Shown here: in pieces, positions 52,301-64,000 of the stretch
How positions within the stretch are numbered: the stretch's first letter is position 1
Layout of the letters: each line of letters starts with the position of its first letter
Source: Luscinia megarhynchos
Lineage: Eukaryota > Chordata > Aves > Passeriformes > Turdidae
DNA: 64,000 nt
Assembly (NCBI GenBank): GCA_034336665.1
Contig: JAPFBE010000002.1
Location: forward strand, 74,837,405 to 74,901,404
Reading direction: 5' to 3'
The notes under the pieces: generated by a model
Databases searched by the model: none
What the model was told of the DNA's origin: nothing
Seen by the model: only the letters and a program-made list of their open reading frames with translations
Translations under genes and position numbers: made by a program

Positions 52301-55300
52301 ACATCCAGGGTTCTTTATTGTGAAACATATTAAGAGAGAAAAAATCATCTATAAAAGCTGTGTGACAACTTACATAGCAATGTTCCTCCTTCAGCTTCAA
52401 GGAGGGAAGAAAAGCAGCAGGAAGGACTGGGTGGCATGGAAAAAAGATAAAGTGGACTCAAGTGAGAAATAGTGTGAATGGACTGCAGCATGGGGAGGAG
52501 CAGAGAATATATGAGACAGGTTTGGTGATGACACTTAAAATAGGAGAATTCAGTACAAGAAAAGAGTGTGAGGCTTTAGACATATATCCGAATAGAAATT
52601 GATTTGTTTTCTGATCTCTTTGCCAAGTATTAACCAAGCCCAGGAATACCAGCCAGCATTAAATTGCAGAATATTTTAAAGTACACAGATTTGGATCCCA
52701 AAGGCCAAGTTACTGCTGAAACAAAAAGATTAGACAATGACTTGGAAAATCACAGTTTGCTCAAGTATTTTACTAGAAAAGCTACACCAACAGCTGGGTT
52801 TGTATGGTTTGCATGAAAAAAATCCACCTTAATCTGGCTGACTGATATTTGGGTAATCCTTTTAGGGGATCATACTTGGCATATTCCTGTTCTGTGGTGG
52901 TTGCTTAAACAAGTCTCTAAAAGAGCATAAAATAAATAAAATAATCAGATGAGTAGAGACTATGATCATTGTGTTTGAGCATCAGATGTCTGCTAGAGTA
53001 AAATTATAGCCCCACTAAGAATTGCTATTACCTCAAACTAAATTAGAATCTTACTTGTATCTATGTGCTGCTGCAGAAAGTTATTGCTGAGACTACAAAA
53101 CTATAGAAATGTTGGGAAAAAAGCTTCTCATCCAATTTTTATGTGGCTTTTCCCAAAAATCTAAAGAGGGAGCAGATGAGACTTTTTGTGCGTATATGCA
53201 ATTCATTTTAGAAAGAAAAGTTAAAATAGCATTCATGGGGTTCTCAACAATACTCCTTATTGGAACACATTGCTTTTAACACATTTCTTAAGCTATCTAG
53301 CAGAAATTTTATTTGCAATGGGGCACAGTGTAGCAAATGCAGACTTTGCAATATCTCAATAGCAATGAAAATATTACTATGCTAATTTTCATTTATTTTC
53401 CATGTCTTAGCATGTAACTGAAAAACAAACAAGCAAACTTTTTTTTTTTTTAATTAAAAGGACTTAAGCTTTAGCATGAATATTTACATTGATTTAATTG
53501 CAAAGTAAATGTCAAATATTCTTGAAGGTAGTCTAGGAAGGGAGATTCAGAGCTAAAGCCTGAAGCAGTCATGCTACAGTGATTGCTAAAAATGTCAAGG
53601 CACAGACTCAGGAGACCAAGACTGCAAATTCTAACTTTCTGCAATAGAGAATCATAGGAAATTTTCCATTGTCCCAGTGAAAGTTCTAAATATTGAACTA
53701 TCAACTAAAACACTGAGAAAGGTACTGTAATTGGATATTGTGTCCTTACTATTCACAACACAGGAAAATTACTGAAATAGTGTGTTGGCTCTAAGACATG
53801 CTGATGCATTGGGGCAGGCTCAAACATTCTACATATGTCAAATCACTAAATCTTGGAAACACTTCTGCAGAACATTAGGTTGGTTGTAAGTTTCAGAAAC
53901 CAAAGTACAATTAAACTTCAGATGCCTCTATGTTCAGATAACAGAAGAAAAGTTGCTTAACAGATAGCTTTGCATTTGTTTTTATGAAATGCTGAGGAGA
54001 GTCTAGTTTATAAGAACCTTGCACATGGTTGCATGATTGTGATGGAAAAAGAGCCGAATCAGATTCAAATACAAGATTTAAGACTCCAACAAAATCATCA
54101 TTACATACATATTCATATTTTCTATGAGTTTTTTCTTTCTGTGTATTGTATGTATAGAAGATGAAATTCTCATTATCCCACATGGAAAATCCCATTTTCA
54201 CATTTTGCATTTCAAAATCACATTTTCACATTCATTTCACACAATAAACTCTAAAGTTTATCAAGGAAAGAAATACCAGATGTCTTGTATATCCTCAGTG
54301 GTAAGAGATTATTTGTTTCTTGACTACCTTTGCAATTTTAAACTTTGATATATGCACATGAGACTTAGGGTGTGAAAAGACAGAACAGACTTCATAGATA
54401 GACTAAAAAAATCATTCAGCTGTTTTGTGGTGAATAGTAGCATATTACCTTGGGTTCCTGACTCAGGATGTGCTGCACAGGCTAAAGGATAAAAGCAAGG
54501 CTGTGCAGGGAGGTGACAGTCTACCAGATGTTGTCTGCAGATCTGCTTTCATTTTAAAGATGCAGTTGACACCTGACCACTACAAAAATCTAGCCAGGCT
54601 GAATAAACAGGGTAAAAGAATGAAATGGAAAGGCCAAAAGCACAATATGTCAGTGATTGATTGCATAATGATGGGAAGTCTATTGTCAGAGTCAGATATC
54701 AGAATTACTTTATTGTCAGTAATAGCTTGTCTTCCTGTAAATCAGATGCACATTGTGATCATCTGGCATAAATCCCCAAGACATGATTGTGAGAAGGACA
54801 TTATGGAGTGAATACAACAGAAAATATCATTCCAATTTGAATATGAAATTCAAGTATTCTTAAATACTTCTCACCATTAGGAAAGATCAAATAATTATTT
54901 TGATCAACTAATATGAGGGATAAAATATAAAAATATCCATTAATAGAAAATACTTTAAAATATACAAAAAATATAGAGATAACACAGAAAAATAAGAATA
55001 CCACTAATCCTCAAAACAAATTCTTATATTTTCAATTAAACAGTATATTTTCTATTACACTTACTAGTGCTGCAGAAGTTTTTTGGTGTTTCGCATTTTC
55101 AAATTTTATTCATGCAACAACCCACTGAGCTGGAATATTGTCAGTAGTATTGCCAGTTTCTGAAGAAAGAGGACAAGGTGGAAAATTAAGTGATTCACAC
55201 AAGGTCTCTTATCAAGTCGGTACCAGGGCTAGGATTACAATTTGGAAGCTCTTGACTTCTTGTTTGGTATTCAACATCCTAGACCATGACATTCCCCAAA

Positions 55301-57572
55301 TCCAATTTCAAACTCTTATAAAATAATTGAGGAAACACAAGGGGGCAAAATGCTAGTCAAAATAATGCTACTGAAAGTTTTGTCAGAGACTTGTCAGATA
55401 GCACAAAGTTAGTCTAACTATGAGCTAGAGCATTTCTATGAGCAATAAATAACATATTTTACTTTAAAAATACATGACAAATTTTCCAAAATAGTCTTCT
55501 TCCCTTAAGAATGATTTGAAAAATGTATTCATATCAGCCTTGCTATGTTTAATGTCGTGTATCCCAAAAACAGCTTAGTACATAACACAGAAGGATTGAA
55601 ATAAGAATTATGGTGTTGGGGAAACATCTAACCATGACATTGGTACCCTTATTATAGACAGCTTTAAATAATAGCTTTAGATCCTAAATCATTAAAACAA
55701 TTCATTAATTAAAATTTCAGAAGATGTTGTACATTGGGACTGTAAACTCCCTTGAGGGCAGAGAAAATTAATGGAGTTTATTAGGAAGGTTAGAAATATA
55801 AGAAATAATAGTAGGGGACTGTCTTACTTGCCAAGGCTCATTTAATCCCCACAGTGATATGAAGCTGAAGAGAAAGCAGAAACACAGAGGGAGGAACAGT
55901 GCCAAATGACACCAAGCATTTCTACTGAACACAAGATTAGCTGGAAATGTCATATGACAGCAAATATAGCTGTGATCCATTTTTTTAGGTGATCCATAGT
56001 ATCACAAAGTCACAAAGTGAAGAGAAAGAAAGCAGTCCTGCAGATTTTACTGTCACTGCACTCAAAACTGAAGACTGAAAACAGATTTAGACCATCATAG
56101 AAAGTCAGAAATGCTTTAAAAATTATTAAAAATTCAGCAGGAATGAGTGATTGGAGAACATTAAAATAGCTTGTTGTATAAATGATAAATGATGATTTAG
56201 ATGAGATAGCCAGCTACAAATAGATCTGGTCAAAATATTGGAAGTGAAGGGAAGCTTACCTTATGCTTAAAAAAACAAACAAAAGACCCCAAACTTGTTC
56301 ATTTCCTTCTCCAAGAACCTGTTTGACAGCACATAAAAGCAATGCATCCCAATATAAAAATTTTCATTGTCATTTCCTGGGTAGATATATCCAGCACATA
56401 GATCAAAAAGAAGACATGTTAAAGAAAGTATCAAATTTAACTCATTATTTTATTTGCTAATTAAAATTAGTATTAATTAATATAAAAAAAGTCCAAATTG
56501 TGCTCTCTCTCCTAGAGACATTTTGGAAGGTTAAGTGCAACCTGCAGGACAATAGCAAAGGTCCCATTCTGGAACATGCTGGGTAACCTCAATGTCCAGA
56601 TCTCTTATATATTCCTTTGAAATATGTATCTCTTTATGATATCACACAGTTAGATAAGGCATTATCTTTACTCCATTTCAAATTCTAAAAGTACTATGTT
56701 TTTTTAATGTATTTTTCTCCCAATTTCATTCTATTTGCACAACTATACTGGTATGTGCTATCATAATTACTTTTTATCCTAGTCACCAGAGCTGCATCTT
56801 GACAACTAAAAATAAGGAAATCCTTGTATTTCATAGGGTTTAAATATGATGCAGGAATGGGACCCATATCTGAAAGCTCATCAAATATTTTACTAGACAA
56901 ATATATTTCTTTATAGAGTTATCTTCTAACCTTTACACGGTTATTTTTTACATCCTGAGAACAAAGAGCATGTGAATAGGGGGGGGAAATCCCTATTTTT
57001 CTGTGCTGACAGGTTCCATTTCTTCCTGGCAGTTTGGGTGGGAGAAGATTCCAGCACCATGAGCTAGTGCAGGGCAGTAAGAGCCTGGAATTCTATCCAT
57101 CTGCACAAACCTTTCACCTTTTCCTTTTTCCTCACTCTCTTTGGGGGTGGTGTTACTCCCGGAACAGACTGCACATCTTTCCCTTTACTGTTGTTTTACA
57201 TCTTTCCCCTACTGTTCCACAAGTAATGTAAAGCAATATATCCTTAAAAGTGGTTATTTTTGTTGGCATGTTATTTTTAGTTATTTAAACTTTTTTAACA
57301 CACAGATACATTTTATTCACCTTCCACGAAGAGAGTATTTGTCTCTTTGAGAAGAAGAGTGACAGCAGAAGTTGAAGTGAGATCTGCTATATCATTTTAT
57401 CTTTTAGTCCTTCATTTTCTACAAGATGTGGCATATTGATGCATATTGTCATTTATGTGTCTTCAGAAATGCCAGCTTGAAGGGAGCATTGTCCGTGTTA
57501 CAGATATGATGTGTCAATCCCTTCTTAAAAGTAATTGAAAAGAAGCAAGAAAAGCTAAACCATATAAAAATG
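46383..57572. other. Long AT-rich non-coding stretch
   Basis: No repeat or gene is recognised apart from the palindrome at 47016-47036. The longest frame, 54470-54811 (113 codons, rich in Lys, Met and Ile), matches no family I know and has no supporting signals. The stretch is notably free of CR1. Confidence 0.65.
47016..47036. repeat. Perfect 10+1+10 palindrome
   Basis: The left arm TACTGAGTCT and right arm AGACTCAGTA are exact reverse complements around a single C. Each arm contains a TGAGTC half related to AP-1-type sites. Confidence 0.95.
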
Positions 57573-57596
57573 AATAAATAAATAAATAAATAAATA
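57573..57596. repeat. Tetranucleotide microsatellite (AAAT)n
   Basis: Six perfect AAAT units (24 bases) lie in otherwise AT-rich DNA. Confidence 0.95.
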
Positions 57597-60500
57597 GGTA
57601 GGATATTTTGGAGAGAGAGAAAGGAAGCATATTCTCTGACTTTAATCATGACTGGAAAAGCCCAGAATATTTTGATGTGAATTTAGCTAAGCATCTTATG
57701 AATAACATTTTTATTTATTTGTATGACCACCTAGATAAAGTAATTCATTAAAATTAATTTAAAACATAAAGATGAAAGAATTTCTGCAAGACAAAATATA
57801 TTTTATGCGATATCATTCTATTCTCTCTCTTCCCTCCTTTTGGTTTCTCCCTGCCATCGTGAAATATCCAATAGTCATGTTTCCAACAGACATGAAAAAT
57901 TGTATAGGGGTTTTGTCAAGTACTGATTTAGCTGAGATGAAATACTTTTAATGACTGCTTATTAAAGCAATTAATAAGAATATTGAATTTTCTCCATAAA
58001 ATATCAGTACCAATGCAAGATAAATCTATGCTGTGGAACATTTCATGCACAGAAGGACATTTCAACTGCTTAAATATCTTAAATTTTTCTGCAACACTAA
58101 AAAAAATTAATGTTATCACTGTTGCTAAAAGATAATTGAAAAATAGAGAAAATGTATTATGGCCTAATCTTTTTGTCTTGATAAATATTTTAATAATGTT
58201 TGATTCTTTAAGCTCAAAGACAGCACATGACAGAAAAGCTCAGCTATCAAAGCAACAATTGCACCTTGATATTGACAAAAGTTCAGCTTTTAACTGAGGC
58301 TGGATAGCAGAAGAAGAGAGATTGCTTGGAAATGTTGAAAAGAGCAAAACCCCACGTGTTTTGGGCTGGAGACTGATCACATGTTATAGTGCTTCATTTT
58401 GTCTAAGGACCAATATTATGATGTTTGATTTTTTTTTGTTTGTTTTGTTTTTTTTTTTTTTTGCTTTTTTGTTGCCAGGATGACCATTTTCATTTGACCC
58501 CCAAATATCCTAGTAATTTATTTTCCACAACCTGTACTTACTACTGTGGATTTAATTGGGAAAACAAACATGGCAGTTCAACCATGTGTCTGTTAAGGGC
58601 TTTGCCTTTGTTAGAAGGATTTGCAATAATCAAATGTCCACTATGAATCTCAGTGTGCAAGCATCAAAAATTAAGGTTTGGAATATAATGGTGCTTAGAG
58701 TAACCTGTCAGTGATGGAAATTTTCATATTTAAAAATATTTCTCCACAAAATTACTCTTTTGATATCACACAAATTAATATAGACTGTTGTCTACTTACT
58801 GGCTCAGCTCTAAGCATGATCTCAAAATTATTTTTTTGGAGGGGAGAGTGGGAGAAGTAAAATTAGAGTGGGTTTCATTTTCTCTTGTTTCCTTGGTAAA
58901 AAATATATAAATATATAAAATTTTGATATTAAATCTCTATAAAAGTAATGGAATTTTATTTAATTTTCAGAAAGTATTTGTACTCCTTAAAAGATTTTCA
59001 ATTTTGTTATTTCACTTCTTTCTCAGTAAAACCTATTTTTTTAAAGACACTGCAAGTAATACTTACTTATTTCATTCAAATATGTAGACTTTTTTATATT
59101 TGGCTAACAGATTTTGAAAGGAAAGAAACAGCTCCAAGATAAAAGAACATAAATATGTAGAAACTCCTGGAAGTATTACTAAATTTAATGAGGAAAAAAT
59201 TTTTGAAGCAAAAATAGGTATAGATCTTAGGGAAAAAAAAACTAAAGAGAGAAAATAACAAGAGAGAAAACCCAAGTCATCAATATAAATATTTCCTACT
59301 CTTCTAAAGAGATTTATCTGATTCTAACAGATTTATTACAGGTTAGTCTCATTGGTTAATTCAGCATAAGAAGATGTCCAAGAACAACTCCAGAGATGAT
59401 ATTTCAGTATTTGGTAGAAATTTTACTTAGAGGTTATGAATTCCTCTCAGTATTTTAATTGTACAATTGGGGAAAATGCTGCAGTGAATTGCTTTCAAAA
59501 TCCCTTTAACTTAGATATTCAAAATCTTATATATGCTAAATATTACTTATAGTTTGACCAAACTGCTGTCTGTTCAAAGACAGATTTTGCATTTTACTGC
59601 ATGAGGAGTCATTGTGAAAGTGCATAAAGCAGCACAGGGAGCAGAAGTCCAACTTTTATGGTTGTGCCTTGACCCTACTTCCTAAAAGAAAACTTGGGAG
59701 TTACTGGAATGTAGAATTTGCCAAGCTGCTCCCTTTCTCTTTGCTTAAGTTCTGTGTTTTCCCTGCACTGGGTCATGGCACAGCTGTAGAGGGATGGTGA
59801 TCTTCACTGCTCTGGTGTTGGGCACAGCACCAGCGGGGAAACTTCTGTGAAATGGAGCTGTGGGCTCACACATGAAACCTATGGAAAGAAGATGAGTTTC
59901 ACTGCTACAAAGCAATGCTTTGTCATGCTGGTGCTTAGCCAGACTTAGTCAGAAAATGCTGGAAAAGTGAAGGAAGCCAAGACTTAAATTGTACTCCCCT
60001 CATTTGCATTTCAAATTGACTGGTTTAAACTTATCACTTGTATGTCCTGGGTGATAGGAATCTCTTTTTAGCAATTTGCATTCTCATTCAAGTTTGACAT
60101 ATTAGAAATGTTAATTGAATATATAAATATGATGAAGTGCACTGACAGATAATGTTATTTGTAAAGCATTTTTAAAAGATATACTTGGCATATAGGAGGT
60201 ATTTATTATCAGAAAAGATCACTTCAGTAGTAGGAAATTAGAAAGACACCTTATTAAAGGCTGCAAAGTAATGAGATTATTTCAGATATGTTTCTCTCAC
60301 TGTTTCATTTATTTCTGCATTTTTATGAGGTACAATGTTTGTGATTTTACTCATAGCTCAGAGAGTATGGACATAAATCACTATTCACAGATGTATATTG
60401 GAAGTGAGGTGTAGAAGTTGCCATAAATTCTTTCACATTGTAATGAAGATCCCACGGATCTTTGATTTTTATGAAATATTCACAGTAGTATTGTGACCAG

Positions 60501-61293
60501 CTAGGCAATCAAATCTCAATCGTTCATGATAGCATTATTCTCACCCTTTGAATTTCTGCAGCACGTTTTCCTGACTGCTCATTTGAATATGAGAGAACCC
60601 ACCAGACAACTACTTTCCTTTGTGTTATAAAAATATTGTAAATTTGCATTGCAAAGAGCAACTACAAGAGAGAAATATTCAATGTCCTATTCAAAGTCTA
60701 TTTAAATTAGTACATAGAAAAACTGGGCAAAATAAAAAGAGGATTTTTATGAGATAAGAATAGTTCACCAAATCCCATGTTAAATGGCTAAACAACAGAG
60801 GAAATGGAGTGTAGTAGAATGTTTAGAAAGCATTGTGGCATTGTGGTAGTAATGTGTGTGGTAGAAAATATTGGTGGTAATAAAGAAAATGTTTTGTTGC
60901 ATGTAATTTTCCTGCGAATCTTGACTTCTGGCAAATTATCTGGAGATTTTTTTCTCCTTGAATTTGTTGGTCATGCTTAAATATTCCAGCTGAGGTCACA
61001 TGAACTTAGAAGTGTTAGAAATTATATAAAAATACATTGAGACATAGCCCTTAGTCAAAAAAATGCCAGTCTGAAGGTTAAAAAGTGGAAACAGGCAGTA
61101 AGAGCATCTTACTGAGTCATAGAGCAGTCTAGTGGAAGAGATGGGTCTACCAGTCCAGGCTACAGCTTTCTAGACCAGTGATCATTCTTGTGATAAACTA
61201 CCTCTATGAGCTCAGTAAAATAAGTTCAGCTATACACTTGATAAATGTACATAACATCGACAAGATGCTAAGAATTTTATAAGAACAGATAAA
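57597..61293. other. AT-rich non-coding DNA
   Basis: Apart from the T-rich tract and the acceptor-like sequence at its end, nothing is recognised. A less AT-rich part at 59740-59880 is unassigned. Confidence 0.65.
58430..58470. repeat. T-rich tract
   Basis: About 40 bases of T with scattered G and one C. It runs directly into gttgccag, so it also has the form of a very strong polypyrimidine tract. Confidence 0.9.
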
Positions 61294-61443
61294 GCTTTTT
61301 ACCCCTGGATCTTTGTAAGGATAAACACAATACTCTCCAAGTTTTCACAATAGGGTGGTATTTGTAGTGCTTTTTACCCCTTTATCTTTGCAAGGATAAA
61401 CATAATACTCTCCAAGTTTTCCCAGTAGGGTGGTATTTGTAGT
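61294..61443. repeat. 75-bp tandem duplication
   Basis: Copy 1 (61294-61368) and copy 2 (61369-61443) are head-to-tail. Both begin gctttttacccc and end tagggtggtatttgtagt. They differ at only a handful of positions (for example gga versus ttt after acccc, and tcacaa versus tcccag). The high identity suggests a fairly recent duplication. Confidence 0.93.
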
Positions 61444-61504
61444 GCTGTGCAGCTCAGCACCACAGAGGATACCAGCTGTTCCCTGTTAATCAGCAGCTGC
61501 ACCA

Positions 61505-61556
61505 ACCTTGTTACTCTTGTTTATACCTTGTTATTCTTATACCTTGTAATTCTGCC
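61505..61556. repeat. Three imperfect tandem copies of an ACCTTGTTATTCTT-type unit
   Basis: ACCTTGTTACTCTT, ACCTTGTTATTCTT and ACCTTGTAATTCTG start at 61505, 61525 and 61541, giving periods of 20 and 16. This lies about 60 bases beyond the 75-bp duplication. Confidence 0.8.
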
Positions 61557-63480
61557 GTGTTGCCTCTTCAGTCTTTAAGCTAGCATGCCTGTATTACTAT
61601 AATTTTGGCTCCTGTGTAATACAGGTGTGTCTAAGGTAGGGCTAAACTTCCTAGGTCTCAGAAAACATCAGCAGTCTACGTTATGCCAATATTTATTTAC
61701 GTTTTGTAAATGGTTTGCCATCATAATACTACAGTACCAAGCGTACTACTCTGAACATTCACAATATTCGGGTTAGCTATATACAGACATGACTTCAAAC
61801 ATACTCAATCTGCACGGCAATCTAGAAATATACACTATTGAATCTGTCCTATCATAAAGGCCAAAGGCTGCATTCAAGGCAGTTTTCCTGGTTTTCCATT
61901 ATGAAATTTCTGCATGTATACAGTATGTTATGTTTCCACAATGTATTTAAAAATCAATAAACTTAGAGGAAAATATACTTTTTTTCTTATTTTCTTCAGT
62001 GTTTTCTCTAAATGCTGTAATATTAAGTAAGTTACCATGCTGAGTTGTTAATCAAGTGAAAGCTATTTGACTGGCAGATCTACTGCATCCATCCATATCC
62101 TAAAGCAGGCTGAGACTCAGGAGACTCACACCTCTATTGTGTGTTCTTGTCTGGAAGGTGGGGTTTGGATCCTCTGGGGTGCAGGCAGCCAAAGTGCTGA
62201 TGGCTGTGACTGTGTTTTGTTCAGCAGGTATTCTGCAGAGTTCAGTGACAGTGGTTTCTTTTTCTAGCTTCATGTATGGTAGATACTGACTTAAAATATC
62301 CGATTTAGATCTTCAGAATAGAGGTTATTATACCTTTTCATTCTGAGGAATGAACTCAGTTTTAACTGTGCAAAGTACTTAACTGGATTCTCTTCTTCCC
62401 TGGGTTGTTACTCTGATCTAATGAAAAGTTTGAACAGGTTAAAAAATAGTAACAGTTGGCTGTAAGACATGGCCTATATTTGACTGCTACCTAAATGATC
62501 TTCTTCTTACAAAATAAGTTTTCTCTACTTAAAGCTATGCACATTTTTGACATTTTTGTGATCTACTAAAGCTAAAGAAAACCCAGAGCAGAGTTGGGAC
62601 AATTTCATTCATTTCATTTCCATATAAGTAAATTATTGTAAATATAGGAACCTGCTGGCAGATGGAACTTGCATGCAAATTATGAAAATCACATGCACTT
62701 CAGAGGAGTGAGGTTAGATGAACACAAAGAGAGTTGGGTTTTTTTCTTCTTTTACCAAATATTTCCCAGAAATAATGTAGTTATTCCCATCAGAGATTTA
62801 CCAGGATGCATTTTGACTTGTGACCTCAAATAAAAGAGCAAAGAATCAAGAAAAGCTGTATTCCTAAAGTGATTTCTTTTCCTACATTTTACTTCTCAGA
62901 AGATAAGCCACTGTCTTTTCTCACTTCTTTCTTTGTACTGAATTTACAGGGAAAATTGTTCTGATAGAAACATATTGATTGCAGTAAAGAATTGTATGTT
63001 ACCTGCCTTGCACACCTCACAGCGATATTTAACTGGTGAGAAATGTGCTCTAACTGACACCAAACAAAAGCAGAGCTGTTTTTCATTTTAAGACTTTGCT
63101 CTCTACATGGCCTTGAATGTTCATTTCTTTGACAGTAGATAATGATTCATTCTCTTGCTTTGCAGTTTCTAGATGGCTAAGTACTTACAAAGTCAATATT
63201 GAATTTCTAAGCAGAAATCCACATGTGATTACAGTAAAGCTCTGCTATCACAGCATTATATTAAGAGATGTATTGTTATATTTCACATCTATAAAAATAA
63301 GAAGTTTAAATTTTACTTTTGAGCAGTATTTTAAAATGTGTTATCTTGATTTTATTGATAATGTGTTTTAGATAGTTTTATTCTTCTGAGTAGGGATTCA
63401 CCCAAAGTGAAAAATGAGAAGTGGATTATTGCTGGAAAATTCATCCAAAGTCAGTGTAACTGTACGCTTAGAAACATAAT
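61557..63480. other. Intronic DNA upstream of the RALYL exon
   Basis: No gene or known repeat is seen. The frames at 62067-62267 and 63117-63371 are short and unassigned. The segment 61640-61860 has more CpG and less low-complexity sequence than its surroundings. Confidence 0.65.

Positions 63481-64000
<520 letters not shown>

Noticed and set aside
54470..54811. 113-codon plus-strand frame
   Set aside because: No family resemblance, no splice or polyadenylation context, and AT-rich codon content like its surroundings.
55990..56020. Possible inverted CR1 tail (atagtatcacaaagtcacaa)
   Set aside because: Too short, and no adjoining CR1 block.
62673..62680. Perfect POU octamer ATGCAAAT, also at 21915-21922
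   Set aside because: Octamers are expected several times by chance in 64 kb of AT-rich DNA; nothing special surrounds these.

Overview
The window looks like vertebrate, almost certainly avian, nuclear DNA. It is AT-rich and almost entirely non-coding. The recognisable interspersed repeats are mainly CR1 LINE 3' ends, the dominant bird retrotransposon family, plus one piece resembling a bird endogenous-retrovirus LTR. Low repeat density, no Alu- or B1-like SINEs, and a vertebrate-type exon with consensus splice sites fit this reading. No bacterial or archaeal gene organisation, CRISPR array, operon or ribosomal/tRNA gene is visible.

The one gene feature I can firmly support is at the right end. 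Positions 63502-63780 are an exon whose ATG at 63525 opens the N-terminal 85 codons of RALYL (RALY RNA-binding-protein-like, hnRNP C/RALY family). It contains most of the RRM, with RNP2 VFIGNL and RNP1 KGYAFVQY, and ends at a consensus GTAAGG donor at 63781. The ~63.5 kb to its left is therefore best read as one or more introns, or 5' flank, of RALYL. RALYL is known in other vertebrates as a very large gene with distant 5' exons.

Layout: 1-5200 AT-rich non-coding; small CR1 tails at 5201-5260 and 7605-7656; a purine/G-quadruplex tract at 8216-8271; an LTR-like piece near 9010-9140; an AT-rich palindromic repeat at 12847-12897; CR1 3' ends at 20577-20952 and 25450-25698; GC-richer patches at 26640-26830, 27540-27850 and 32720-33373; a pentanucleotide microsatellite at 39651-39710; an inverted CR1 fragment at 43777-43900; the largest element, a damaged CR1 with reverse-transcriptase remnants, at 45003-46382; (AAAT)n at 57573-57596; a T-rich tract at 58430-58470; a 75-bp tandem duplication at 61294-61443; then the RALYL exon.

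Most open reading frames in the window are short and look like chance. A few longer ones (29857-30351 +, 32722-33345 -, 32933-33373 +, 27494-27979 -) are recorded as open questions and not called as genes. I did not find a new biological system here. The most testable leads are the RALYL frame that stays open upstream of the canonical ATG, a 41-nt exon-like segment at 33901-33941, an acceptor-ORF-AATAAA arrangement at 29813-30365, and several palindromic or tandem-repeat structures.
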